Assembly (NCBI GenBank): GCA_025462885.1
Contig: JAOAPN010000014.1
Location: 124,001 to 188,000 of the forward strand
Length of the DNA: 64,000 nt
Direction of reading: 5' to 3'
DNA from: Acidobacteriaceae bacterium
GTDB lineage: Bacteria; Acidobacteriota; Terriglobia; Terriglobales; Acidobacteriaceae
Part shown: positions 54,148 to 62,558 of the stretch, in pieces
Layout of the letters: every line of letters starts with the position of its first letter
How positions within the stretch are numbered: position 1 is the first letter of the stretch
Program-made: the position numbers and the translations under genes
The notes under the pieces: model-generated
Database searches by the model: none
The model's input: the letters and a program-made list of their open reading frames with translations, nothing else
What the model was told of the DNA's origin: nothing

Positions 54148-56004
54148 CTATTCCGCTTTGCCTACGGAGTGATCTTTGTAGGTTTTCTGGAAGAGAGTGA
54201 AGGCGGCTTTCTTCTTGCCGTCTTCGGCGATGAGGCCTTTGCGGTTGAAGCCGTCCTGGAGTTTGGGGATGTTGCGGGTGGGGGAGCGGAAGTCCATCAG
54301 GACCCAGGGGGTCATGCCGCGGAGCTGGGGGATCTTCTTCATCATGGTGAACTGGTGCTCGATGACGTAGACCTGCTGCTCTTCGGTCCAGCGCTGGTTG
54401 TTGGCTCCGTGGTTGCCCTGCTTGGCTTCGGCTCCGAACTCGCTCATGATGACGGGTTTGTTGGGGAAGCTCCACTGGATCAGGTCGGCGTCCTCGGGGG
54501 TCATCTCGTACCAGCCGATGTACTCGTTCTGGCCGACGACGTCGAGGGCGGCGGTCAGGGGATCATTGCCGTCCATCTTGTGGTCGATGATCTTGGGTCC
54601 GATGATGGCGGAGGTGATGGGGCGGGTGGGATCGAGGCTGCGGGCCTCGTTGGCGAGGTCGGTGAGGAACTTGGTGCGGGTGGGGTTGTTGGGGGTCTCG
54701 TTCGAGACCGACCAGAGGATGACGGAGGCCTTGTTGCGGTCGCGGCGAATCATCTCCTTGAGCATGAAGACGTCCTTGGCATAGACCTCGGGCTTCTGGA
54801 AGGAGATGTGCTGCCAGTTGGGGATTTCGGACCAGACCATGGTGCCGTTCTTGTCGGAGGCGCGGGTCATGCGCTCGTCGTGGGGATAGTGGCAGAGACG
54901 GACGAAGTTGGCGTTCATCTCCTTGAGGTAGGAGTAGATGGTGGCGACATCCTGATCGGTGATGGCGCGGCCACTGCGGACGGGAGCTTCGGCGTGCATG
55001 TTGGCGCCCTGCAGGAAGATGGCTTTGCCGTTGAGGAGGATGCGGGTGCCGTCGACGCGGATGTCGCGGAAGCCGATGTCGTCGGTGAGCTTGTCTTCAC
55101 CAGAGGCTAGTTCCACTTTGTAGAGCTTAGGAGTCTCGGGCGACCAGAGGCTGAGCCGGGCGGCCTTGACGGTGAAGGGGGCATTGCCCTCGGCGTCGGT
55201 CTTGAGGGTGGTCTTGACGCCGGCTTCGGGGATGCTGACGGTGACGGCGGTGCCGGCGGGGGCGTCGAGGACGTGGACGTAGCCGGTGAGGGTGATGTTG
55301 CCGGCCTGCCAGGTGGCGCCGTGCTCGAGGTGGACGTCGTAGTCGTCGATGAAGGCCCTGGGGACGGTGATGAGGGAGACGTCGCGGGTGATGCCGCCGT
55401 AGTTCATCCAGTCGATGCCGACGGAGGGAATGCCGTCGACGAGGCGGGTGGCGTCTACTGCGACGACGACGAAGTTCGAGCCGGGATGGAGGACGGTGGT
55501 GGCTTCACAGTCGAAGGGGGTGTAGCCGCCCTCGTGGTCGCAGATGCGTTTGCCGTTGACCCAGACGTGGGAGCGGTAGTTGGCAGCTCCGATGTGGAGG
55601 AAGGTGCGGGTGCCGGCTTTGGGCTGGAAGTCGAAGTCGCGCTGATACCAGAGAACGCCCTCGTAGTTGAAGAGCTTCGGGTCCTGGGTGTTCCAGTCGC
55701 CGGGTACGTTGAGGGTGGGGGCGGTGGCGAAGTCGTACTCAAGGTTGTGCGGGCCGACGATGTTGGGGTGGGTGTTGAGAGCGTACGAGTTGTCGTTGAT
55801 CTCGCCCTTATCGTTATAGAGAGCGCGGCCGGGGGACTGGTCGACCAGGTAGTGCCAGGGACCGTTGAGGCTGGTGACGGTGCGATGGTCGACGCCGACG
55901 AGCAGGGTCTGGAGGGGCTTCTGGGCGAGGGCGGTGGAGACGAGGGTGAGGGGCAGCAGAGTGGAGGCGAGAAGCTTGACGCAGCGGTTCAGAGAGGCGC
56001 TCAT
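54148..56004 (-). CDS. Glycoside hydrolase family 2 protein (beta-glucuronidase/beta-galactosidase-like)
   Basis: This 618-residue exported enzyme has a signal peptide (about 1-27, ending ALA-QK), the GH2 sugar-binding domain (about 60-220), an immunoglobulin-like domain (about 225-320) and a catalytic TIM barrel. The acid/base is Glu 436 (SVSNETPNNP) and the nucleophile is Glu 522 (IMSEFGAEA). The NET wording, with N before the acid/base Glu, fits GH2. The length and the missing C-terminal LacZ domains favour beta-glucuronidase or a small galactosidase. A terminator follows its stop codon. Confidence 0.85.
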   Translation of the reverse strand: MSASLNRCVKLLASTLLPLTLVSTALAQKPLQTLLVGVDHRTVTSLNGPWHYLVDQSPGRALYNDKGEINDNSYALNTHPNIVGPHNLEYDFATAPTLNVPGDWNTQDPKLFNYEGVLWYQRDFDFQPKAGTRTFLHIGAANYRSHVWVNGKRICDHEGGYTPFDCEATTVLHPGSNFVVVAVDATRLVDGIPSVGIDWMNYGGITRDVSLITVPRAFIDDYDVHLEHGATWQAGNITLTGYVHVLDAPAGTAVTVSIPEAGVKTTLKTDAEGNAPFTVKAARLSLWSPETPKLYKVELASGEDKLTDDIGFRDIRVDGTRILLNGKAIFLQGANMHAEAPVRSGRAITDQDVATIYSYLKEMNANFVRLCHYPHDERMTRASDKNGTMVWSEIPNWQHISFQKPEVYAKDVFMLKEMIRRDRNKASVILWSVSNETPNNPTRTKFLTDLANEARSLDPTRPITSAIIGPKIIDHKMDGNDPLTAALDVVGQNEYIGWYEMTPEDADLIQWSFPNKPVIMSEFGAEAKQGNHGANNQRWTEEQQVYVIEHQFTMMKKIPQLRGMTPWVLMDFRSPTRNIPKLQDGFNRKGLIAEDGKKKAAFTLFQKTYKDHSVGKAE

Positions 56005-56187
56005 GGTGTCAGGGTCCTTCCGGTTTGGTGCCGGTTTGTGGGATCAGCGGGGTGGGAGCAAACGTGTAAAACGCTGTGGGGTCGCTAGTTGCGGCGGGAG
56101 AAGTCTAGCATGCGGCATATACGGAAATGAAGCTGCGGTAGCGATCTAAGGTGACAACTTATTGCAGCGGGGCTCGTCTTAAGGGAG

Positions 56188-56841
56188 ATGAGTGAGCCCG
56201 GATTGATGCGAAATGATGTTGGTGGTGGCCGAAACAATGCGTCTGCGGGGCGGATGCGTTGTGGGCTTTCTGGATTGCGTCTGGGACGTTTGGCGCTGAT
56301 GGTTGGGATTGGATTTTCTGGGTGGAGCGGGTTACAGGCGCAGCAGAAGCTGGTGGTCGATTCGGCTAAGAGCGAGGTTCATTTCACGCTGGTGGACACG
56401 CTCCATACGGTACGTGGAACGTTTCATGTGCAACAGGGTGAGGTGGACTTCAACCCCAGCACGGGTGAGGCGGGTGGGAGCATCGTGGTGAATGCGCTGA
56501 GCGGGACCAGCGGCAATTCGATGCGGGACAAACGCATGAAGAAGGACGAGTTGAAGACGGAGAGTTTTCAGTCCGTGACGTTCGCTCCAAAGCGCTTTAC
56601 GGGCGCGTTCCACACGAGTGGGGATTCGGCTCTGCAGGTGCATGGACTCTTTACCATGCTCGGAACGACCCACGAGATTGATGTGCCCATGCAGGTCCAG
56701 GTGAGCGAGGAGCAACTGCATGCGGTAGGCAGCTTTGCGATCCCTTATGTAAAGTGGGGCTTGAAGGATCCGAGCAGCATGATGATCAAGGTGAACAAGG
56801 AAGTCCAGATCGATCTGCTGCTGGTGGGGACGCTGCGCTGA
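56188..56841 (+). CDS. YceI-family protein, exported
   Basis: This is a lipocalin-like beta-barrel of the YceI family: VDSAKSEVHFTLVDTLHTVRGTF near the start of the mature part, DFNPSTGEAGGSIVV, SGNSMRDKRMKKDEL, and the HGLFTMLGTTHEIDVPMQV segment; family members bind isoprenoids in the periplasm. A hydrophobic signal segment ends at GLQAQQ. Three in-frame ATGs are candidates for the start (56188, 56206 and 56254); the third best fits a short signal peptide, the first lies right behind AAGGGAG. The total is 217 residues from the first. Confidence 0.82.
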   Translation: MSEPGLMRNDVGGGRNNASAGRMRCGLSGLRLGRLALMVGIGFSGWSGLQAQQKLVVDSAKSEVHFTLVDTLHTVRGTFHVQQGEVDFNPSTGEAGGSIVVNALSGTSGNSMRDKRMKKDELKTESFQSVTFAPKRFTGAFHTSGDSALQVHGLFTMLGTTHEIDVPMQVQVSEEQLHAVGSFAIPYVKWGLKDPSSMMIKVNKEVQIDLLLVGTLR

Positions 56842-56848
56842 GAGTGAA

Positions 56849-57064
56849 TCAGGGGCAGGGTTTAGTGGGGAAGTGCTGGTCCTGTGGGGCGCTGCTCTCG
56901 GAGAAGTAGCAACGGAGCATTCCGCAGGAGACCGCAACCGCGCCGCCGATGATCAGGAAGATGGTGCCCTTTGATATCTCTCCGGAGACGTAGGGGATCA
57001 GAAAGACGACGATTCCGGCGTACATGATGATGGTGAAGACGTAACGTAAGGTGCATCTGGACAT
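56849..57064 (-). CDS. Small two-helix membrane protein
   Basis: This 71-residue protein has two hydrophobic helices (about 9-25 and 33-53) with short tails. A strong AGGAGG lies seven bases before the ATG at 57064, which supports it as a real gene. It ends just 7 bp from the convergent YceI gene. The tail (about 55-71) is Ser/Pro-rich and ends with two Cys in the whole (C48 and C52 and near the C-terminal end). No family was recognised. Confidence 0.65.
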   Translation of the reverse strand: MSRCTLRYVFTIIMYAGIVVFLIPYVSGEISKGTIFLIIGGAVAVSCGMLRCYFSESSAPQDQHFPTKPCP

Positions 57065-57174
57065 GACGTGCCTCCTTTGAAAGAGGGCCGCTCAGGCGCA
57101 GGTTGACGGCAATACGCCCGATGCACAGAAATGTACTCCTGCTTGGGGATTTGCGCCAGAGAGAACAGAGGGAT

Positions 57175-57588
57175 TTATGGATTTTGAACTGTTAGGCCCG
57201 GAATAAGGCCGAAGTGGCGGCTGTTATGGGTGACCACGGCGAAGTTGAGCGATAAGGCCGTTGCTCCGATGGCGAGATCCTGAAAAGCAATCGCGATATC
57301 CTGTGCAGCCTGTTCTCCCTCGATACGCCCCAACAAACGTGCGATTGATTCACTGAGTGGATGGATTACTATCTCGCGGCAGATCTGGTCCACATACTGG
57401 GCGCGTCGCCGCATCTGCTGTTCTGACCTGGCTCGATAGATTCCGTGGGTCAACTCCGCCACGGTGATGCTGGAGATGCCTATTTCGGAGTCTGCACCAT
57501 ATCGCTTGAGTTGTTGAAGGACAGCCGAAAGAGAGATGCTTTGACGCTCTGCGCTAATCAGGAAATCTGTATCAAGGATCAATCCCAT
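57175..57588 (-). CDS. PIN-domain toxin (VapC-like)
   Basis: This 137-residue protein has the PIN nuclease core: Asp in LILDTDFLI (near 6-8), the Glu in SSITVAELTHGI (near 45), the Asp in the IAFQDLAIGATAL region (near 104) and a late NFAVVTHNSRHF, which is the full acidic set of VapC toxins. VapC cleaves RNA, often tRNA, unless held by its antitoxin. It overlaps the antitoxin gene by 10 bases and follows it, the usual order for vapBC. It may stabilise a chromosomal region or act in stress. Confidence 0.85.
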   Translation of the reverse strand: MGLILDTDFLISAERQSISLSAVLQQLKRYGADSEIGISSITVAELTHGIYRARSEQQMRRRAQYVDQICREIVIHPLSESIARLLGRIEGEQAAQDIAIAFQDLAIGATALSLNFAVVTHNSRHFGLIPGLTVQNP

Positions 57589-57866
57589 GCAGAGGTATCA
57601 CGCGGCTTGCGGCTGGCGATGATCTCTTTCATATCACTGGCGTATTCCTCGTCCATCAGGATCGGCTGGCCGGTCGTCTTCTCCTGCGCTTCGAAGCGAG
57701 TGATGAGCTCCGAAAGACTTCTTGCCTTTGGACGACCGGGGATGCGTAGGACTGCGATCGTTTCGTTCCCCGAGTCGATGAGGATCTCTTCGCCCACGCC
57801 GAGATGGTCGATCAGGGCGCGGACCTCCGGGGAGAGCTCTGTGACCGAGATGTGATTGGTGGACAT
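57579..57866 (-). CDS. Antitoxin of the VapBC-type pair
   Basis: This 95-residue protein has an N-terminal DNA-binding-like region (NHISVTELSPEVRALIDHLG) of the Phd/YefM type and a C-terminal helical tail (EEYASDMKEIIASRKPRD) that should wrap the toxin. It precedes the PIN toxin with a 10-base overlap, so the two are translationally coupled. Antitoxins of this type usually repress their own promoter in complex with the toxin. Confidence 0.8.
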   Translation of the reverse strand: MSTNHISVTELSPEVRALIDHLGVGEEILIDSGNETIAVLRIPGRPKARSLSELITRFEAQEKTTGQPILMDEEYASDMKEIIASRKPRDTSAWD

Positions 57867-57898
57867 AGCAAGATGATATCGCGAAGGTGGCTACAGGA

Positions 57899-58654
57899 CT
57901 AGGGATTTGCGAGGAAGCGATAGCCGATGCCGCGGACAGTGACGAGGTGCTGGGGGTTGGCGGGGTCGTCTTCGATGTAGCGGCGGAGGCGGACGATGAA
58001 GTTGTCGATGGCGCGGGTGTCGGTGTCTTCGTGGACGCGCCAGACCTGTTCGAGGATGTCCTTGCGGGAGACGATCTGGCCCTCGCGGTCGGTGAGGTAG
58101 CGGAGGAGGTCGGCTTCCATCAGGGTGAGGTGGGTCATGCGGTTGGGAGCGATGAGTTCGAGGGTGTCGAAGCGAATGGTGCGGTGATTGAAGCTGTAGG
58201 GGGCGGGTGGGGCGGCCTCGGGCTGGGCGGCTTCGCCGATGGGTTGCGGCGTGCCGGGTGCGAGGGATTGCCATGCCGTGCGACGGAGGAGAGATTTGAG
58301 ACGGGCGAGGAGAATGTTCAGGTCGAAGGGTTTGGGGAGGTAGTCGTCGGCTCCGGCTTCGATACCTTCGAGGATATCTTCGGGGCGGGAGCGGGCGGTG
58401 AGCAGGAGAACGGGGGTGTAGACGCCGGTGTCGCGAAGCGTGCGGACGATGGTGAAGCCGTCGGTTCCGGGGAGCATGCAGTCGAGCAGAACGGCTGCGG
58501 GTTTCTCGGGCGGGGCGAGGAGCCATGCCAGGGCGGCATCGCCGTCGGCTTCGTGGTGGGTTCGGTAGCCTTCGGCCTGAAGATTGAAGAGAAGTCCCTG
58601 GGCGAGGTGATCTTCGTCTTCGACGATGGCGATGAGGGGAGCAGTGTTTTCCAT
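57899..58654 (-). CDS. OmpR-family response regulator
   Basis: This 251-residue protein has a receiver domain (about 5-120) with the acidic pair E12/D13 and the phosphoryl-accepting D58 (VLLDCMLPGTDG), and a C-terminal winged-helix DNA-binding domain (about 150-250, with LTLMEADLLRYLTDREGQIVSR and TVRGIGYRF). It should bind promoters as a dimer when phosphorylated. The histidine kinase that fits it lies at 59498-60436 on the same strand, with a MarC-type gene between them. A VapB-type antitoxin gene follows in a divergent/nearby position. Confidence 0.88.
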   Translation of the reverse strand: MENTAPLIAIVEDEDHLAQGLLFNLQAEGYRTHHEADGDAALAWLLAPPEKPAAVLLDCMLPGTDGFTIVRTLRDTGVYTPVLLLTARSRPEDILEGIEAGADDYLPKPFDLNILLARLKSLLRRTAWQSLAPGTPQPIGEAAQPEAAPPAPYSFNHRTIRFDTLELIAPNRMTHLTLMEADLLRYLTDREGQIVSRKDILEQVWRVHEDTDTRAIDNFIVRLRRYIEDDPANPQHLVTVRGIGYRFLANP

Positions 58655-58682
58655 GGCTTGCGTTCGGCTCTGAGGTAGGTTT

Positions 58683-59390
58683 CTATGCCTGGTGGATGAC
58701 GCTGATGAGCAGTGGGGCGAGGCCGTTCCAGGCGATCTGGACGCCGATGCAGAGAAGGATAAATGCTATGACGCGAAGAATTCCATGCGCGGTGGAAGGC
58801 GAGATGGAGCGGGTGATACGCGGCGCGTAGGCGTAGCTGAGATAGACGGTTCCGCTGAGGAGGATGACGGCCAGCATGGTTCCTGTTTGCGCGACAACGG
58901 TGTCGCTGATACGGCCCTGGCGGACATGGGCGCTGAGGGTCAGCATGACGACGATGCAGCCGGGACCGGCGGTGACGGGAAAGGTGAAGGGGTAGAAGGC
59001 CTTCTGCTCTAATGTGCCGCTGATCTCGCTTTCTTCGGCGACGGCTGCCGCTGCCTGGATCTTTTCGGCGTTGGGCTGGATGTCTTTCTGGTTGAGCAGG
59101 GACCACGCCATTGCGGCGATGACGAGACCGCCGGAGAACTGGACGATGGGGAGCGAGATGCCGAAGAAGGCGAGGATGGTGGAGCCGACCAGGTCGATGA
59201 CGGCGAAGAACAGGACGGTGTTGATGGCGATGCGGCGTGCGAGGGCGCGATAGACCTGCGGCGGCGCCGAGCCGACGAGGCCGAGAAAGATCAGGGCCGA
59301 GCCGAGCGGATTGATAAGAGGCAGCAGCGCGCTGAAAGTGAGCGCGAAGTGCTTCCAGAGGAGGAGGAGCACCCTCCAGGGTTCAGACAT
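58683..59390 (-). CDS. MarC-family integral membrane protein
   Basis: This 235-residue protein has six hydrophobic helices (about 12-30, 44-62, 70-92, 142-160, 176-195 and 208-228) and the LLPLINPLGSALIFLGLVG segment of the MarC family. MarC was once named for multidrug resistance; that link is now doubted and the function is unknown. It lies 28 bp upstream of the response regulator and downstream of the kinase, in the same direction, so it is probably transcribed with both. Confidence 0.85.
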   Translation of the reverse strand: MSEPWRVLLLLWKHFALTFSALLPLINPLGSALIFLGLVGSAPPQVYRALARRIAINTVLFFAVIDLVGSTILAFFGISLPIVQFSGGLVIAAMAWSLLNQKDIQPNAEKIQAAAAVAEESEISGTLEQKAFYPFTFPVTAGPGCIVVMLTLSAHVRQGRISDTVVAQTGTMLAVILLSGTVYLSYAYAPRITRSISPSTAHGILRVIAFILLCIGVQIAWNGLAPLLISVIHQA

Positions 59391-59436
59391 GGTGGGTTGA
59401 TTGTACTGCGCGCTTCAGGACAGCCAAGAGCTAAGT

Positions 59437-59490
59437 GCGCCCTGACGCCGGGCGGGCGCTACTTCGTAGGGTATTGAACGCTTCGCGTAG
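59437..59490. repeat. GC-rich palindromic repeat (GCCGGGC / GAACGCTTCGCGTA family), copy 2
   Basis: GCGCCCTGACGCCGGGCGG (from 59437) and AACGCTTCGCGTA (59477-59489) match the ends of the element at 46504-46578, while the middle is shorter (GCGCTACTTCGTAGGGTATTG). It lies in the gap between the histidine kinase stop and the MarC start (59391-59497), so it splits what would otherwise be a tight operon. Confidence 0.65.
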
Positions 59491-59497
59491 GAAACGA

Positions 59498-60436
59498 CTA
59501 GGCGGCAGAAGGCGATGCGGGTGCGGGGCCGGAGGGATTGGTAAGCGGCAGGGTCAGGGTGAGGGTGGTGCCGAGGCCGGGGCCGGGGCTGGTGGCGACG
59601 GCGTCTCCGCCGTGCTGGCGAGCGATGTTGCGGACCAGGAAGAGGCCGAGGCCAGTGCCTTTGATCTTGAGCATGTCGCGGCCGGGGACGCGGTAGAAGC
59701 GGTTGAAGATGCGCTTGAGCTGGTTGGAGGGGAGTCCGATACCGGTGTCGGTGATACGGATCGAGACCCAGGTATAGCGCGTGATGGAGAGAGAGCAACT
59801 GACGTGGACGCCGTTGGGGGAGTACTTGACGGCGTTGTCGAGCAGGTTGAGCAGGGCGGCGCGGAGGTCCTCGGGAATGCCGGTGGTGTGGAGGCGTACG
59901 GCTCCGGGTGTGGGGGTGATGACGATGGCCTCCGGCGGCAGGTTGTGGCGCTGGAGGGCGATGGCGACGCAATCCGCAAGCAGGGATTCGAGGTCGATGA
60001 GGACGCGGTTTTGTTGGCGCGCGCGCTGGCCGAGTTCTCCGGCTTTAAGGACCTGCTCAACGGTGGCGAGCAGGCGGTCCGAGTCGGAGAGCATGATCTT
60101 GTAGAACTGCTGCTTCTGCTCCTCGGTAGTGGGGCGGCGCTGGAGCGTCTCGAGGTAGAGGCGGATGCTGGCGATGGGGGTCTTGAGCTCGTGGGTGACG
60201 GCGTTGAGGAAGGAGTTCTGGCGCTCGTTGCGGCGGACCTCGCGGACCAGAAAGATGGTGTTGAGGACGACTCCGGCGATCAGCAGGCCGAAGAGGATGG
60301 TGCCGAGAACGGCAAGCGCGACGGCACGTTCGTTGCGGATGATCCAGCCGATGTTCAGAGTAACGGCGACGCCGACGAGGAGTACCCCGAGGGTGATGAA
60401 TAAAGCGATGGCTCCGCGGCGTCGAGTGATGTTCAT
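59498..60436 (-). CDS. Sensor histidine kinase
   Basis: This 312-residue kinase has two N-terminal transmembrane helices (about 9-30 and 40-64) with almost no periplasmic loop between them, so it is likely to sense the membrane or an internal signal. The phosphoacceptor is H82 (THELKTPIAS), followed by a dimerisation helix, the N box (LLNLLDNAVKYSPNG), G1 (ITDTGIGLP) and G2 (GTGLGLFLVRNIA). The response regulator gene two genes downstream is its likely partner; a MarC-type gene lies in between. Confidence 0.88.
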   Translation of the reverse strand: MNITRRRGAIALFITLGVLLVGVAVTLNIGWIIRNERAVALAVLGTILFGLLIAGVVLNTIFLVREVRRNERQNSFLNAVTHELKTPIASIRLYLETLQRRPTTEEQKQQFYKIMLSDSDRLLATVEQVLKAGELGQRARQQNRVLIDLESLLADCVAIALQRHNLPPEAIVITPTPGAVRLHTTGIPEDLRAALLNLLDNAVKYSPNGVHVSCSLSITRYTWVSIRITDTGIGLPSNQLKRIFNRFYRVPGRDMLKIKGTGLGLFLVRNIARQHGGDAVATSPGPGLGTTLTLTLPLTNPSGPAPASPSAA

Positions 60437-60481
60437 CGGTTAAGAAAGTATAGTGGGTGGGATGTTTCGAGGAGGGGACCG

Positions 60482-60703
60482 ATGCAGGTGAAGATGACGC
60501 AGGGCGAGTTCGATGCGGTGACTACGCGGTTGAAGAGTTCGCAGGGGATCGAGTTGAACGGTCCGCAGGGGACGATCGAGAAGATGGGTGTGAAGGCAAA
60601 TTACGCCTACGACGGCCAGACCCTGACCGTGGATCTGCTGGAGAAACCGTTCCTCGTGACGCGGGAGTATGTAGAAGAGAAGTTCAAGGAGTGGCTGGCA
60701 TGA
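60482..60703 (+). CDS. Small conserved hypothetical protein
   Basis: This 73-residue protein starts at ATG 60482 behind GAGGAGGGG (60471-60479 region), a strong ribosome site. It is a small alpha-beta protein (MTQGEFDAVTTRLKSS, then NGPQGTIEKMGVKANYAYDG, then EEKFKEWLA) with no recognised motif or signal peptide. Its stop overlaps the start of the NIPSNAP gene (ATGA at 60700-60703), so it is translationally coupled to it. It is divergent from the histidine kinase gene, 45 bp away. Confidence 0.65.
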   Translation: MQVKMTQGEFDAVTTRLKSSQGIELNGPQGTIEKMGVKANYAYDGQTLTVDLLEKPFLVTREYVEEKFKEWLA

Positions 60704-61140
60704 ATCGTCGGAATGCACTGCAGATGATGGGGGCGGCAGCGGTTGTGCCGTTCGTGACGGAGCCTGCGCTGTTGGCGGCTACGAGTGTTGGCGCGGAAGA
60801 GGCTGGGACCGGCATCTATGAACTGCGGACTTACACCGCTTTTCCGGGCAAGCATGCGGCGTTGCTGGAGCGCTTCGGAAAATATGAGATGGCGATCTTC
60901 GCGCGGATGGGAATGCCGGGCGTTGGGTTCTGGGTTCCGGATGAAGAGCCCGGCAAGAGCACCAAGCTGGTGTATATCCTGCGCCATAAGAGCCGAGAGT
61001 CCGCAAAGGAGAACTGGGCGAGGTTCCAGAAAGATCCGGAGTGGATCAAGGTGAAGGCGGAGTCGGAGAAGAATGGTGTGCTGGTGGAGGTGCACGACAT
61101 TTTGTTTTTGGATTTGTTGCCGTTCTCGCCGAAGGTTTAG
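60700..61140 (+). CDS. NIPSNAP-family protein with Tat-like leader
   Basis: This 146-residue protein has a twin-arginine-like start (MNRRNALQMMGAAAVVPF) and then one NIPSNAP domain, a ferredoxin-like fold of about 100 residues: YELRTYTAFPGKHAALLERF, the MPGVGFWVPDEE segment and the LVYILRHKSRESAKENWARF strand/helix. The biochemical role of NIPSNAP proteins is not known. It is likely exported. It follows the small gene at 60482 with a four-base overlap and is terminated by the hairpin at 61313. Confidence 0.8.
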   Translation: MNRRNALQMMGAAAVVPFVTEPALLAATSVGAEEAGTGIYELRTYTAFPGKHAALLERFGKYEMAIFARMGMPGVGFWVPDEEPGKSTKLVYILRHKSRESAKENWARFQKDPEWIKVKAESEKNGVLVEVHDILFLDLLPFSPKV

Positions 61141-61219
61141 GCGAGTCGGAATAACGGCAAAAGCGCAATACAGGGGTCCTGACGGGTACCGATGTGCTGA
61201 CTGGTCTGCTACTAAAACA

Positions 61220-61256
61220 AAATACAGGGTCCTTCACTTCGTTCAGGATGACGGGC
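61220..61256. repeat. Short dispersed-type repeat (CAGGGTCCT..AGGATGAC)
   Basis: AAATACAGGGTCCTTCACTT with the following CGTTCAGGATGAC (61220-61252) has the form of a short intergenic repeat common in bacteria of this group; a partial version, AATACAGGGGTCCTGACGGG, lies at 61167-61186. The two share the start of the unit. Neither encodes a protein. Confidence 0.45.
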
Positions 61257-61312
61257 GTTTCGTGTGGTTGATCACGGGAATTTTCGTATGGTTTTAGACT
61301 GTGAAGCAAGAG

Positions 61313-61347
61313 AAAGGCCGTCCTCCGATGTGGAGGACGGCCTTTTT
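61313..61347. terminator. Bidirectional intrinsic terminator
   Basis: AAAGGCCGTCCTCC (61313-61326) and GGAGGACGGCCTTT (61332-61345) form a perfect 14-bp stem with a 5-base loop, flanked by T-runs (TTTTT at 61342-61347). It separates the convergent NIPSNAP (plus) and desaturase (minus) genes. Confidence 0.92.
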
Positions 61348-61364
61348 ATGCGCAGGGGCGGGGT

Positions 61365-62360
61365 TTAGACGCCGGCTGGCTTTGGGTTGTTCTTGTCGTA
61401 CTGGGCGATCTGGATCTTCTGGGCCAGGCCGACCTTGCTTAGAAGCCAGATGCAGTAGTAGTTCACGTCGAACTCATACCAGGCCAGGCCGTGGCGCGCG
61501 CTGACGGGGTGGGCGTGGTGGTTGTTGTGCCATCCTTCGCCGCCGGTGAGGAGAGCGACCCACCAGGTGTTGCGGGAGTCGTCCTTGGTCTCGAAGCGGC
61601 GCTTGCCCCAGAGGTGCGTGGCAGAGTTGACGAGCCAGGTGGCGTGGAGGCCGACGGTGACGCGCAGGAAGGTTCCCCAGAGGAGCATTCCGACGGCGCC
61701 GACGACGCGATGGCCGGGCGTTGCAAGAACGGCACCGAGAGCGACCTGCAGAAGGCCGGTCACGACCAGCGGCACATAGTGGTACTTGCTGAGCCAGACA
61801 TGGACTGGATCGCGGGTCAGGTCGGGAGCGTAGCGGCCGAGCAGGGCGGTCTCAGAGTGCAGCGCGCGACCGGAGAGAATCCAGCCAGCGTGAGCCCACC
61901 AGGTGCCGTCGTGTGGGGTGTGCGGGTCGCCTTCGTGGTCCGAGAACTGGTGATGGACGCGGTGGGTGGCGACCCAGAAGATCGGTCCGCCTTCGAGCGC
62001 GAGGCAGCCGCAGATGCTGACGAAGTACTCGACCCACTTGGGGGTCTTGAAGCCGCGATGGGTGAGGAGGCGATGATAGGCGACGCCGATCCCGATATTG
62101 ATGGCGAAGAAGTACATCACGAAGAAAGCAGCCAAATTCTTCCAGGAGAAGAAGAAGAGGGAAGCGATGGCACCGACGTGGAAGAGGCCCATGGCGATGG
62201 ACGTGATCCAGTTGATGCGGCCCTGCTGGTGCTCGCGGCCCATGCGCAGATCCTGCTTGATCTTCTGCGTGACCTCGGCGACAGCGGGCACGCCGTGCGG
62301 CTTGCTGGCTGGCTTGGTGGCTACCTTATTTTCCTGGGGAGTAATTGTGGTCGGTGTCAT
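61365..62360 (-). CDS. Membrane fatty acid (acyl-CoA/acyl-lipid) desaturase
   Basis: This 331-residue protein introduces a double bond in membrane fatty acids. The three His boxes of the di-iron desaturases are complete: HRLLTHR (near 101-107), HRVHHQFSDH (near 138) and HNNHHAH (near 270). Four hydrophobic helices sit around them. By pattern it is a delta-9-type acyl-CoA or acyl-lipid enzyme, acting at the inner membrane. I set the start at ATG 62360, just before MTPTTITPQ; the open frame runs far upstream to 63410 but overlaps another gene and shows no similarity. Confidence 0.92.
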   Translation of the reverse strand: MTPTTITPQENKVATKPASKPHGVPAVAEVTQKIKQDLRMGREHQQGRINWITSIAMGLFHVGAIASLFFFSWKNLAAFFVMYFFAINIGIGVAYHRLLTHRGFKTPKWVEYFVSICGCLALEGGPIFWVATHRVHHQFSDHEGDPHTPHDGTWWAHAGWILSGRALHSETALLGRYAPDLTRDPVHVWLSKYHYVPLVVTGLLQVALGAVLATPGHRVVGAVGMLLWGTFLRVTVGLHATWLVNSATHLWGKRRFETKDDSRNTWWVALLTGGEGWHNNHHAHPVSARHGLAWYEFDVNYYCIWLLSKVGLAQKIQIAQYDKNNPKPAGV

Positions 62361-62558
62361 GGCTTCGATTCTTCCTTCTGTCCCTGTAACGGATGGACAT
62401 CTTTGCTGCTGTAACGACGCTAACAGGGGTCGGGGGTAAGTGGGTGTAAGACTTTTGTAATGGGAGCTTTGCCTCATATCCTCCTGCCATGGGCATAGAC
62501 TGTAATGCGCCTGCAATGATGAAGTTGGTAGGGTGGTGTGTGAGTTTGGAGGCTGTAA

